Part shown: positions 14,615 through 23,577 of the stretch, piece by piece | Position numbering within the stretch: the first letter of the stretch is position 1 | Layout of the letters: every line of letters begins with the position of its first letter | NCBI GenBank assembly: GCA_965603075.1 | Contig: CBFDBO010000002.1 | Location: 186,001 to 250,000 of the forward strand | From: JABJOR01 sp965603075 | GTDB taxonomy: Bacteria > Pseudomonadota > Alphaproteobacteria > Rhodospirillales > Casp-alpha2 | Reading direction: 5' to 3' | DNA: 64,000 nucleotides | Translations under genes and position numbers: made by a program | Notes under the pieces: model-generated | Databases searched by the model: none | Told to the model about the DNA's origin: nothing | The model's input: only the letters and a program-made list of their open reading frames with translations

Positions 14615-17143
14615 ATGGTTGATCGTAGAAATTTCCTCAAGCTGAGTTTCACAGCAGCCGGCACAACCCTGCTTCCAGCCCAAACGGCTCTGGCTGAAGA
14701 TAGCGAAATTTTGAAACAGGGCGGTGAAGGCTACTCTCAATTCAGTGGGAACAAACTCAAAGCGGTGCCTAGCATTTGCGGACAATGCCCAAGCCGTTGC
14801 GCTATCCTCGGTTACCTTGATGAAGACAGGCTTGTCAAAATTGAGGGTCAACCAACATCCATTCGGAACCAGGGTAAAGTTTGTGCAAAAGGTCAGACCG
14901 GTGCAACGAAAGTCTATGACCCGGATCGAATTTTATCTCCACTCAAACGTGTTGGTAAACGTGGCGAAGGGCAATGGAAACAGATTTCTTGGGACGAAGC
15001 ACTTGACGACCTTGCAGGGCGACTAAAAAAATTCCATGACGATGGGACACCGGAAAAATTTGTCTTCCATCATGGCTGGATTTCACAAAGCGCAGAAAAA
15101 TTAATTAATGATATTTTTCTAGCGACTTATGGAACGGCATCAATTATCAATCAAACCTGTCAAAGTCAGAGCGCACGCTGGAGTGCCCATGAATTGACAT
15201 GGGGTGGGAACATTGACAACTGGGATATCGATAATTCCAAATTTGTTCTTAATTTTGGTTCCAATTTGCTCGAGGCCCATACCAATTTTGTTTCGATCGC
15301 CAAGCGGCTTTCAAAGTCTGCCGTCGATAATCGCCTCAAGATGGTTACGTTCGATGTCAGGTTATCCAACACAGCTGCAAATTCCGATCTGTGGCTACCA
15401 GTCAAGCCGGGAACTGATCTGGCCGTGGTCCTAGCAATGTGTAACGTGATTATGAGCGAGGCGTTATATCTTGGTGATGGTGCGGAATTCCTAGATTTCT
15501 GTTTGCTCAGTGACAACGTGAATGCGTCACGGGCCGAAAAAATTGATATATTGAAAAAACATCTCGCCGCCTACACTCCACAATGGGCCGAAGAGATCAG
15601 TGGTGTTGCTGCTCAGCAAATTCAGGATATCGCTCGGGAGTTCGCGACGACAAATCAAGCCTGTGTGATCAGTTCCAGAGGTGTTGCCGCCCATTATAAT
15701 GGGGTTGAGACCGAACGCGCGATTCAAATGCTTTGCGCCATAACCGGAAACATTGATAATCCCGGCGGTCGTTGTCAGGCGGTCGTACCGCAATGGGTTT
15801 ATCCGACGGGACCAGAAAATAAACCCGAAGCCAAGAAGCTAGCATTCATCGACGATATGGGGGATACAGCTGTCTTACCGGAATTCGGTGCCGGGCACAG
15901 GGTCTTGAGTCGCATCAAGGCAGGTGGGGAACGCCCAGGAGTCTATATGTGGTATCACCACAATCCAGCCTATGCTAATGCCAATACACAAGAGAATATT
16001 GATATTCTCAAAGACGAATCCCTGTTACCATTTACCGTTGCCGTGACACCTTTCTATGATGAAACAGCGGCTTTGGCGGATTTGATTTTACCTGATGCCA
16101 CGTATCTAGAGCGCTATGATATTGAGGCAGGTGTTTCCGCCAATCAAGTAGCCGAATACGCTCTACGCCAGCCTATGATCGAACCACAAGGTGAAGTACG
16201 TGATTTTAATGACGTCTGTCTGGATTTAGCCGAGCGGATGGGTATTGAACTTAAAATCAAATCCAACAAAAAGTTCATTGAGAAAGCCTGTAAACTCACC
16301 AAGATTGTGAAGAAGAAAGCAAAAGGCTTCAGAGGATTAAAAAAAGGCGGTGTATGGCATGATAAAAAAGCCATTCCGCTCTACAATGCTTACCGAACTC
16401 TAGTATCCACAGAGACGCTTGCCGAAGATGGCGTTATTCTAGACGAAAATACCGGTGTCTACTGGAATTGGAAGACCGCTGGGCAAGAGAGCGAAGCAAA
16501 AGCCCTAGAGATGGGATATTCAGATATTCCCGAAGCCCACATGGGTTACGTTGGACAGAAAATTGGTGATGTCGTCTATAAAGGTTTCACGCCCGGAAAG
16601 CTTAATAAATCAGGGTGCTTCGAGCTGTATTCTCCTATTCTGACAAAGAAAGGCCTACCGGCTTTGCCGAGCTACGTTGCCGTTCCGGAACACTCAAAGA
16701 TGAAAGATGATGAGTTGATCCTGACAACCTTCAAGCACAATGTGCAGGCCTTATCAAATACGGGGAATGGTGGCTGGTTAAACGAAATACATCACGACAA
16801 TCCGGTATGGATCAATCCCGTCACGGCAAGCGTAAGGGGAATTTCCGAAGGGGATTCGATAACCATCAAATCTCGAATTGGTGATGTTGCAGCCAAAGCG
16901 ATGGTCACGCCGACTGTGGCACCGGGTATTGTTGCCGTCTCATCTCATCTCGGTCGCTGGGAAGGAGGACGATATGCATCAGGCAATCGGACGCCGTTCT
17001 CTGTTGATGATGACCTTCACGATCAATATCAATGGTGGAAATCGGGAGGAACAAACGCCAACTGGATAATTCCGGATAATCCGGAACCAGTCAGCGGACA
17101 GCAATGTTGGATGGATACGATTGTAACGATCACAAAAATATAA
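14615..17143 (+). CDS. Tat-exported molybdopterin oxidoreductase, catalytic subunit (Psr/Phs/Arr-like CISM)
   Basis: The ATG at 14615 follows GGAGAA and opens directly on the twin-arginine signal DRRNFLKLSFTAAG; an in-frame TTG at 14603 overlaps the ribosome site and is rejected. The 842-residue protein has the [4Fe-4S] motif C55-x2-C58-x3-C62-x27-C90. It then shows the bis-MGD domains, including CVISSRGVAAHYNGVETERA and ITGNIDNPGG, and the C-terminal MGD-binding barrel (LILTTFKHNVQALSNTGNGGW). A cysteine at 182 (NQTCQSQ) stands where polysulfide, thiosulfate and arsenate reductases place the Mo ligand, which argues against a DMSO reductase. The substrate cannot be assigned. Polysulfide, thiosulfate, tetrathionate, arsenate or selenate oxyanions all remain possible. 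Confidence 0.88.
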   Translation: MVDRRNFLKLSFTAAGTTLLPAQTALAEDSEILKQGGEGYSQFSGNKLKAVPSICGQCPSRCAILGYLDEDRLVKIEGQPTSIRNQGKVCAKGQTGATKVYDPDRILSPLKRVGKRGEGQWKQISWDEALDDLAGRLKKFHDDGTPEKFVFHHGWISQSAEKLINDIFLATYGTASIINQTCQSQSARWSAHELTWGGNIDNWDIDNSKFVLNFGSNLLEAHTNFVSIAKRLSKSAVDNRLKMVTFDVRLSNTAANSDLWLPVKPGTDLAVVLAMCNVIMSEALYLGDGAEFLDFCLLSDNVNASRAEKIDILKKHLAAYTPQWAEEISGVAAQQIQDIAREFATTNQACVISSRGVAAHYNGVETERAIQMLCAITGNIDNPGGRCQAVVPQWVYPTGPENKPEAKKLAFIDDMGDTAVLPEFGAGHRVLSRIKAGGERPGVYMWYHHNPAYANANTQENIDILKDESLLPFTVAVTPFYDETAALADLILPDATYLERYDIEAGVSANQVAEYALRQPMIEPQGEVRDFNDVCLDLAERMGIELKIKSNKKFIEKACKLTKIVKKKAKGFRGLKKGGVWHDKKAIPLYNAYRTLVSTETLAEDGVILDENTGVYWNWKTAGQESEAKALEMGYSDIPEAHMGYVGQKIGDVVYKGFTPGKLNKSGCFELYSPILTKKGLPALPSYVAVPEHSKMKDDELILTTFKHNVQALSNTGNGGWLNEIHHDNPVWINPVTASVRGISEGDSITIKSRIGDVAAKAMVTPTVAPGIVAVSSHLGRWEGGRYASGNRTPFSVDDDLHDQYQWWKSGGTNANWIIPDNPEPVSGQQCWMDTIVTITKI

Positions 17144-17169
17144 CTCTTCTATAAGGGGGTAATGTTGCA

Positions 17170-18033
17170 ATGACTAAATTTAATCTTTCGAGAAACGAAA
17201 GTTTCGAACGTGTCGCAGATCAATCGTATACACCGATCTCTGGGTATACGGTTGAAACCGATAATTACTCCCAGCCGAAATCAATTAAGTTTCCATCCCT
17301 TGATCTTTATAAAAAATTTCAAGATGGCATGCCCGTATATCTGGCCCGTCATTACTGGTGGGCCTATTTGTGGCCTTTCGCTACATGGTTTTTCGATCAT
17401 CAACCAATTATCAATGCAATCTTGTTTGGGCAGTATAAGAAGTTGATGAATGCGACCATGACAAGGTTGCGAAATGCCCCTAGTGAAAGCACTTTGCAAC
17501 TAACTTGTGTTTACGGCGAGCTGACCCGTAAAATAATTGAAACTATATCGCCAAAGCCATTGCATATTGCCGATGCGGCTACAGTTCAACTCGAACTGGC
17601 AAAAAGCAAGGCACCCGATCAGGACACCCTGATTGCAGCCCGTATGAACGCCGAACACCTGTCCTATCAAAACGACACTTTTTCCACGGTTGTTTTATTT
17701 TTCTTGCTACATGAAATGCCGGAAGAGGCTCGTGTTAATGTTTTATCTGAATGTATGCGGGTGATACCGGATGGTGGCGTTCTGCTGGTAACCGAGTACG
17801 CCCCCTTGCCAAAAAATCACCTGCTATATCGTTTTGCCCCGAGCCGTTGGCTCATAACCAAACTTGAGCCGTTCCTAGACAGCTTCTGGCACACTGATGT
17901 TACGGCATTATTAAATGCGTGTGGGGAACTTCACGGAAAGAAGGCCACTACCCAATCAGACGAAAGAATTTTTTTCAATTTCTACCGGGTAACGGAATAC
18001 AAAATAAATTCAGTTCTTCACACCGATAAGTGA
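17170..18033 (+). CDS. RquA-related SAM methyltransferase-like protein (divergent paralogue)
   Basis: The 287-residue protein follows the molybdoenzyme by 26 bp with an AAGGGGG ribosome site. From about residue 50 it aligns by eye with the RquA two positions downstream. Both share Y-x-WAYL-x-P, F-x-DH-x2-I-x3-IL, the altered SAM motif ending VYG, FFLLHEMP (FFLLHELP in RquA) and LEPFLDSFW (FEPFAKSLW in RquA). The canonical methyltransferase GxGxG loop is replaced by LTCVYGE, as in RquA. It differs in the post-motif region (LLVTEYAP instead of VFVDYHRP) and has a 50-residue N-terminal extension. A second quinone-modifying step, or a helper of RquA, is inferred only from relatedness and operon position. 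Confidence 0.65.
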   Translation: MTKFNLSRNESFERVADQSYTPISGYTVETDNYSQPKSIKFPSLDLYKKFQDGMPVYLARHYWWAYLWPFATWFFDHQPIINAILFGQYKKLMNATMTRLRNAPSESTLQLTCVYGELTRKIIETISPKPLHIADAATVQLELAKSKAPDQDTLIAARMNAEHLSYQNDTFSTVVLFFLLHEMPEEARVNVLSECMRVIPDGGVLLVTEYAPLPKNHLLYRFAPSRWLITKLEPFLDSFWHTDVTALLNACGELHGKKATTQSDERIFFNFYRVTEYKINSVLHTDK

Positions 18034-18270
18034 TCAAGCTGTTCCTCGCTATTACACAAAATTTTTGCTACTCAGCCCTGCCCCAATAATTCTAGATAGG
18101 CTCGTGACTGTATCATTAAAGATAAAGAACTATGATGAATAGTTCGTATATAAAAAAAGAAATAGAAATTGATCTGAAGTAAGGTTGCTTAGGTGAAGGA
18201 ATCCAGCCAGACTAGCTTTTGACTGGTTTCTGCCTGTTGACAAATTACTTTCGGGATGGAGAATCGTTTG

Positions 18271-19023
18271 ATGACGCCACATGATACAATAAAATCCCCT
18301 GTTAATAGGAATGTTCAATCTACGCCTGTTGCGTTTGAGGCCAAAGTTGAAAAGAATATATCAAGTATCCCTTCCTATATGCATGAGGTTTATACTTGGG
18401 CTTATCTGACACCTCGGTACGCTGCTTTTCTGGATCATGATACTATCGTAAGAACCATTTTGTGGACCAATGATAAACGCCTGAGAGAAACGCTGATTTC
18501 AGAAATTTCACCCGGACAAAGCGTCCTGCAAGTTGCCCATGTTTATGGAGGGCTAATCCCAGAAATAGCCAAATATTTGGGGCCGTCGGGTCATCTTGAT
18601 GTTATTGATGTGGTCCCGTTGCAAGCGTCTTTATGCCAACAAAAACTGAAAGACTTTCCTAACGCCCGAGTTACGGTTGCTGACGCCACAACCTTCAAAG
18701 GGGGGCTGTATGATGCGGTGTCCTGTTTTTTCTTGCTTCATGAACTGCCCGATACCTGTAAGCGTGATGTGGTGGATAATATTCTCACCCACCTACAACC
18801 GGGAGGTCGCGCTGTTTTCGTTGATTACCACCGTCCAAAATTCTGGCATCCCCTGAAGGGTATTATGGCGATGATTTATGCCTGCTTTGAACCTTTTGCA
18901 AAATCTCTATGGGATCATGAAATCAAAGACTTTGCCTCCGAACCTGAAAAGTACATTTGGCAGAAACAAACCTTTTTCGGTGGCTTGTATCAAAAAGTCG
19001 TCGTAACGCATAAAATGTCATAA
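18271..19023 (+). CDS. rquA: Rhodoquinone biosynthesis protein RquA
   Basis: The ATG at 18271 has GGAGA eight bases upstream; an in-frame ATG at 18256 overlaps that site. The 250-residue protein matches my knowledge of RquA: VYTWAYLTPRYAAFLDH near the start, an altered SAM motif VLQVAHVYG, CFFLLHELPD, VFVDYHRPKFWHPLKG, and a C-terminal FFGGLYQKVV. RquA converts ubiquinone to rhodoquinone by swapping a methoxy for an amino group, using SAM as amino donor. Rhodoquinone has a much lower potential and supports anaerobic respiration such as fumarate reduction. A 237-bp gap separates it from the upstream paralogue, so it may have its own promoter. It ends 12 bp from the convergent dehydrogenase gene. 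Confidence 0.85.
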   Translation: MTPHDTIKSPVNRNVQSTPVAFEAKVEKNISSIPSYMHEVYTWAYLTPRYAAFLDHDTIVRTILWTNDKRLRETLISEISPGQSVLQVAHVYGGLIPEIAKYLGPSGHLDVIDVVPLQASLCQQKLKDFPNARVTVADATTFKGGLYDAVSCFFLLHELPDTCKRDVVDNILTHLQPGGRAVFVDYHRPKFWHPLKGIMAMIYACFEPFAKSLWDHEIKDFASEPEKYIWQKQTFFGGLYQKVVVTHKMS

Positions 19024-19035
19024 ATCCTGATATAA

Positions 19036-20553
19036 TCATTTTTTATAATTTTCGGGCATCAATGAATCAGTGAAATTTTGATAACAAACCGGCCGTAAGA
19101 AACGACGAATAGCCATCGTGCCGACAGAAGTTGCACCGAAATTGGTGCTGGCTGGATAGGGTCCGCCATGAACCATCGTATCACTGACTTCCACGCCTGT
19201 TGGGAAACCATTGATCATGATGCGTCCGGCTTTACGTTCCAAAATGGGCATAAGATTTACAGCGTCTGTTTCGTCGCCCGCGTCCATTTGTAACGTACAG
19301 GTTAATTGTCCCTCAATCGAACGGGCAATTTGATGCATTTGCTCCAAATCACGTACCCGAACGATGATGCCAAGCGGTCCAAAAACCTCTTCACTAAGCT
19401 CAGGTGTTGCAAGCCATGTATCGCCTGTCGTTGAGAATAAATTTGGCCCCGCTGCACGAGTATCACAGGTGGTTCCGATCAGTTCATCAACACCGGATGC
19501 ATTTTTAACCGTCCTGGTTCCCGCGCGGTAAGCTTGGGATATTCCGTCCGTTAACATGGTTTGATTGCCCACTTGGCCCAAGGCTTGTGTCGCTGTTTGG
19601 GTAAAGGTATCGGCGTGCGCATTATCAAGAATGATTATTAAACCGGGGTTGGTACAAAACTGCCCTGCTCCCATAGTGAGGGAACCTGCCCAACCTTGTG
19701 CAATGGTCTCACTCCGGTTGGTGCTGGCATCCGGCAATACAAAGACGGGATTGATAGAACCGAGTTCACCAAAAAATGGGATGGGCGTTTTACGGCTGAC
19801 ACACAGATCAAATAAAGCGCGTCCCCCGGCAAGGGATCCTGTAAATCCAACAGCATTAATCAATGGGTGGGTAACCAGAGCCGTTCCCACATCTCGTTTA
19901 CCCCCTTGAATAAGGGAGAATATACCAGGATGCATGTTGAGCGCCTTAAGTGCCGCATCAATGGCTTGGGCAACTATTTCACTGGTGCCGGGATGGGCTG
20001 AATGTCCTTTAACGATAACCGGACAGCCCGCGGCCAACGCCGAGGCGGTATCACCACCGGCAACCGAGAATGCCAGCGGGAAGTTAGAGGCACCAAAAAC
20101 CGCAACGGGACCAATGGGGCGTTGCATTAATTTAAGATCCGGGCGGGGTAAAGGTTGGCGTTCTGGCAAGGCTTCATCGTGCCGACAATCAAGATAATCT
20201 CCGGCTTCTATGTGACTTGCAAAAAGCCGTAATTGACCAACCGTACGACCACGCTCGCCTTGTAAACGGGCTTCGGGTAGTCCTGTTTCTTGGGTACCGA
20301 TTTCGGTAATGGCATCTGCGCGGGCATCAATTTCATCCGCAATTTTATTGAGCAGTGCGGCGCGTTCAGCCGAGGTTGAATACCCAAAATCCCAAAAAGC
20401 ATCTTCGGCGGATTTCGCCGCCAGTTCTACAAGTTCAGGGGTACCAACGCCAAAGCTGTGGCTAGGACCATGGGCGGGGATGGTATCAAAAGTCTCGTTA
20501 CTGGAAACCCAATCGCCCGCAATCAAATGTTTACCGCTTAGTGTATATGTCAT
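19036..20553 (-). CDS. 2-oxoglutarate semialdehyde dehydrogenase, last step of an oxidative pentose pathway
   Basis: The 505-residue protein belongs to the NADP-type aldehyde dehydrogenases used in sugar-acid and hydroxyproline breakdown. The cofactor segment GPVAVFGASNFPLAFSVAGG, catalytic Glu in PFFGELGSINPVF (about residue 265) and nucleophilic Cys in GAGQFCTNPG (about residue 300) are all present. It oxidises 2,5-dioxopentanoate to 2-oxoglutarate, which enters the TCA cycle. It lies at the end of a co-directional run with an FAH-family dehydratase, a lactonase and an SDR dehydrogenase. This matches the Caulobacter xylXABCD set, where this enzyme is XylA. Substrate assignment rests on that context. 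Confidence 0.88.
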   Translation of the reverse strand: MTYTLSGKHLIAGDWVSSNETFDTIPAHGPSHSFGVGTPELVELAAKSAEDAFWDFGYSTSAERAALLNKIADEIDARADAITEIGTQETGLPEARLQGERGRTVGQLRLFASHIEAGDYLDCRHDEALPERQPLPRPDLKLMQRPIGPVAVFGASNFPLAFSVAGGDTASALAAGCPVIVKGHSAHPGTSEIVAQAIDAALKALNMHPGIFSLIQGGKRDVGTALVTHPLINAVGFTGSLAGGRALFDLCVSRKTPIPFFGELGSINPVFVLPDASTNRSETIAQGWAGSLTMGAGQFCTNPGLIIILDNAHADTFTQTATQALGQVGNQTMLTDGISQAYRAGTRTVKNASGVDELIGTTCDTRAAGPNLFSTTGDTWLATPELSEEVFGPLGIIVRVRDLEQMHQIARSIEGQLTCTLQMDAGDETDAVNLMPILERKAGRIMINGFPTGVEVSDTMVHGGPYPASTNFGATSVGTMAIRRFLRPVCYQNFTDSLMPENYKK

Positions 20554-20583
20554 TTTATGTTCCTGAAAATTCTAACTGCAAGA

Positions 20584-21756
20584 TTAATTGTGAATAAGGC
20601 CGCGTTTTAAAAGATTTTGAATAAGGTCGCTAATGCCAAACGTCCACGGGGGGGCTTTATTACTGGTGGTGACTGTATTGATCAATCGCCCCATGCGTTT
20701 GGAGGAAATTTCAACCCGGTCGCCCATTTCGTGGGTGAACCCAGATCCTTTTTCGCCGCGATCATCGGTTGGGGCAAACATGGTGCCCAGGAATAACGCA
20801 AAGCCATCGGGGTATTGATGATTGTCATTGATGGTTTGGGACACCAAATCAAGGATGTCGCGACTGATCTGGTTCATGGAGCTAACGTCAGACAACTCAT
20901 AACCATCCGGGCCACTGACGGTTAAATTGATGTCTTCATCGCGCACGTGATCGAGTGTAAAATTCTGGTCAATCAAGCGAATAAACGGACCGATAGCGGT
21001 TGATGCATTGTTATCTTTTGATTTACCGAGCAACAGCGCACTGCGCCCTTCGAAATCACGCAAGTTGACATCGTTACCCAAAGTGGCCCCGATGATTTCA
21101 CCCGTTGAATTAACAATCAGTACAGCTTCTGGTTCTGGATTGTTCCAGCCAGAATTGGGATGCAACCCGATTTCAGCACCTAAACCAACAGATGATAATA
21201 CAGGGGCTTTTGTAAAGACTTCTGCGTCCGGTCCAATGCCAACCTCTAGATACTGTGACCACAGGCCACTTTCGATCAAGATGTCTTTTAGCAATGCCGC
21301 TGGTTTGCTGCCCGGAACGACAGAGGCTATATCGCCACCAATGGTATCAAAGATTCTCGTACGTATGTCTTCGGCTTGGCTTGCATCACCACCCGCGCGT
21401 TCTTCAATGACTCGTTCCAACATGCTTTTAACAAATGTTACACCACAGGCCTTGATGGCTTGTAAATCGATGGGCGACAAAAATTTAGTATCGTTCCCCG
21501 CCATGGTTCCGGCGATGATGGTCTCTGTATCGGCAAGCAGACGGACTTTGCCTTGAGACTTTATGCGATCCACTAAGGTGGGTGTGTTGATAAGTTGGGA
21601 GCATGTGGGGGCAATATGGCTTAGATCATAAACCCCATCTGGTGCGACTAGGACAGGGCTGACACCGGGGATTGTCCCCTCAGAATGCCAGAGCCGACCG
21701 ATCAGAAGCGCGTCGCTGAAATCTTCTGGCAGAATATTATTATGGTGAGAAATCAT
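20584..21756 (-). CDS. 2-keto-3-deoxy-pentonate dehydratase, FAH family (XylX/AraD1-like)
   Basis: The 390-residue length and sequence fit the fumarylacetoacetate hydrolase branch that dehydrates 2-keto-3-deoxy-pentonates to 2,5-dioxopentanoate. Visible family features include VTFVKSMLERVIEERAGGD, metal-ligand acidic residues in VGIGPDAEVFTKAPVLSSVG, and GAEIGLHPNSGWNNPEPEAVLIV, followed by GNDVNLRDFEGRSALLLGKSKD. The C-terminal GSGFTHEMGDRVEISSKRMGRL segment is also typical. It starts 11 bp after the lactonase gene stop in the same operon. Both D-xylose and L-arabinose routes pass through equivalent intermediates, so the sugar is not fixed by this gene. Confidence 0.87.
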   Translation of the reverse strand: MISHHNNILPEDFSDALLIGRLWHSEGTIPGVSPVLVAPDGVYDLSHIAPTCSQLINTPTLVDRIKSQGKVRLLADTETIIAGTMAGNDTKFLSPIDLQAIKACGVTFVKSMLERVIEERAGGDASQAEDIRTRIFDTIGGDIASVVPGSKPAALLKDILIESGLWSQYLEVGIGPDAEVFTKAPVLSSVGLGAEIGLHPNSGWNNPEPEAVLIVNSTGEIIGATLGNDVNLRDFEGRSALLLGKSKDNNASTAIGPFIRLIDQNFTLDHVRDEDINLTVSGPDGYELSDVSSMNQISRDILDLVSQTINDNHQYPDGFALFLGTMFAPTDDRGEKGSGFTHEMGDRVEISSKRMGRLINTVTTSNKAPPWTFGISDLIQNLLKRGLIHN

Positions 21757-21766
21757 TTCCTACGCC

Positions 21767-22675
21767 CTAACCCTTATAATCGAAATATTGTGTTTGGGGA
21801 CCAGCGACATCCAGCGATACCGCAAACAATCCACCAGCACTTGGTTGCTTAGAAAGTTCTTCTTCACTCAAACCCGCTTTGGCGGTCGTGATAAATAAAG
21901 TTTTAAAATCATCCCCCCCAAACACACAGCTTGTAACATTTGAGACGGGCATTGCGATCCGACCAATTTCTTGTCCTTGTGGCGAGAACCGGGTCAGTCG
22001 CCATCCACCCCAGTGACAGACCCATAAACAACCATCGTTATCAACGCACATGCCATCGGGGTATCCATCTTCTTTGGGGATGGTAATGAACAATCTCTTG
22101 TTTGATATTTCGCCTGATGCATCCATATCAAAGGCGTAAATTTCGCCGGCGAATGTGTCAGTGTGATAGAGCGTTTTACCATCAAGAGAAAATGTCGGAC
22201 CGTTGGTGACAATATAACCGCTGTCTTTAACGGTGCAGTTCCCTTGCTCAGAAATTCGGTAAAGGCTGCCTGTGGCATTGGTCTCAATATCATCCATTGA
22301 TCCGGTCCAGAACGCGCCATCCGGCCCAATTTTACCATCATTAAAACGGTTGTTCGGATACTTAACTTCTGGGTCTATAATTAATTGTGTTGATGCATTC
22401 TCAGAAGCCTCATCCAATGTAACCAGATGAATACCATTGTCGAATGCGCCAATAAACCCACCCTTTAACACCGGTAATAAAGTGCCTATTTTATTTTTGG
22501 TCTTCCAAGATTTTTTGGCACTTGTGGACCACTGTAATCGATGAATTGCGTTACCTTTAATATTAACCCAGTAGAGTGCGTCTTCACGCTCTATCCATAC
22601 AGGCCCCTCCCCTAGTTCTGCTTGCGCAGGCCATAAAAGTTCGGGCTTTCTTGCTAATAAGGTAAGCGGTGCCAT
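21767..22675 (-). CDS. SMP-30/gluconolactonase-family sugar lactonase (XylC-like)
   Basis: The ATG at 22675 lies three bases after the stop of the SDR gene; a GTG at 22687 is in frame but overlaps it. The 302-residue protein is a six-bladed propeller of the SMP-30 family. Metal-binding residues are visible as Glu in AELGEGPVWIE (about residue 21), Asn in VTNGPTFSLDGKTLYHTDT and Asp in DGYPDGMCVDNDG. Repeats such as DGAFWTGSMDD mark the blades. It hydrolyses sugar-1,4- or 1,5-lactones to the sugar acid, the second step of the oxidative pentose pathway. It sits between the SDR dehydrogenase and the FAH dehydratase. Confidence 0.88.
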   Translation of the reverse strand: MAPLTLLARKPELLWPAQAELGEGPVWIEREDALYWVNIKGNAIHRLQWSTSAKKSWKTKNKIGTLLPVLKGGFIGAFDNGIHLVTLDEASENASTQLIIDPEVKYPNNRFNDGKIGPDGAFWTGSMDDIETNATGSLYRISEQGNCTVKDSGYIVTNGPTFSLDGKTLYHTDTFAGEIYAFDMDASGEISNKRLFITIPKEDGYPDGMCVDNDGCLWVCHWGGWRLTRFSPQGQEIGRIAMPVSNVTSCVFGGDDFKTLFITTAKAGLSEEELSKQPSAGGLFAVSLDVAGPQTQYFDYKG

Positions 22676-22677
22676 GA

Positions 22678-23460
22678 TTACACCCACCCACCATCAGCAA
22701 TGTAATTCTGATTGGTGCAAATGCCGCTGTCATCGGCTGAGAAAAATAAAACCATTTTGGCTATTTCGTCCGGGTGCAAACGACGTTTCAGACATTGATT
22801 ATTCATCAATTCGACTTCTCTTTCCGGCGTTAGCCATTTTTCAATTTGACGTTCGGTTAAAATCCATCCAGGCAGAATAGAATTCACGCGAATATTTTTA
22901 TCGCCCAAATCACGCGCCAAAGAACGTGTTAGTCCCATGATGGCGGATTTGGCAGCAGAATAAATCGGCATACCGCCCTGACCAACCATCCAAGTGACCG
23001 ATCCCATATTAATAATCGTGCCACCACCCGCTTCGGCCATGGCGGGGACAACGCCTTGAACAGCAAACATATGGTGGCGCAAATTCACCGCGATCATTTC
23101 ATCAAAGAAATCTGGGGTGACGTCTGCGATAGAATGACGGTCATCGCGTGCGGCATTATTGATCAACGTCAGAATAGGGCCGTCCCTTTCAATAACGCTG
23201 TCGATCGTTGATTGCAGGGCATCAATATCGCGCAAATCACAACGGATATATCGCGGTGTATTGTTGGTGGCGGCCGAAGTTGTCTCGACAAGTTTTTGAC
23301 TTGCCGCATCATCAACATCAACAAAAGTCACTTTGGAACCTTGTTGACAAAAGTGTTCAACAATTGAAGCTCCGATACCCGACCCCCCCCCTGAGATAAA
23401 GACCACACGGTCTTTAAGGCTGGGGTAGATTGCGCCGATATTTGCATTTTGACCGCTCAT
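22678..23460 (-). CDS. Short-chain dehydrogenase, probable pentose 1-dehydrogenase (XylB-like)
   Basis: The 260-residue SDR has the cofactor motif SGGGSGIGASI (residues 18-28), the NNA motif at LINNAARDD, and the active-site YSAAKSA. An acidic residue after strand 2 (VTFVDVDD) favours NAD over NADP. The C-terminus is the usual IADGGWV. Its position at the head of a lactonase-dehydratase-semialdehyde dehydrogenase run makes it the likely sugar dehydrogenase that oxidises the aldose to its lactone. SDR sequence alone does not prove the substrate. Confidence 0.82.
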   Translation of the reverse strand: MSGQNANIGAIYPSLKDRVVFISGGGSGIGASIVEHFCQQGSKVTFVDVDDAASQKLVETTSAATNNTPRYIRCDLRDIDALQSTIDSVIERDGPILTLINNAARDDRHSIADVTPDFFDEMIAVNLRHHMFAVQGVVPAMAEAGGGTIINMGSVTWMVGQGGMPIYSAAKSAIMGLTRSLARDLGDKNIRVNSILPGWILTERQIEKWLTPEREVELMNNQCLKRRLHPDEIAKMVLFFSADDSGICTNQNYIADGGWV

Positions 23461-23577
23461 AGTAACTTCCTCTTTATTGTCAGAGATATCTGCTTTTTGG
23501 CAAATGGCTCCTGTTCACCAAAAGGATATTTCCTTCGGTTCATATTTATTTACGCCGATTTCTAAGGGCGAAGTATT

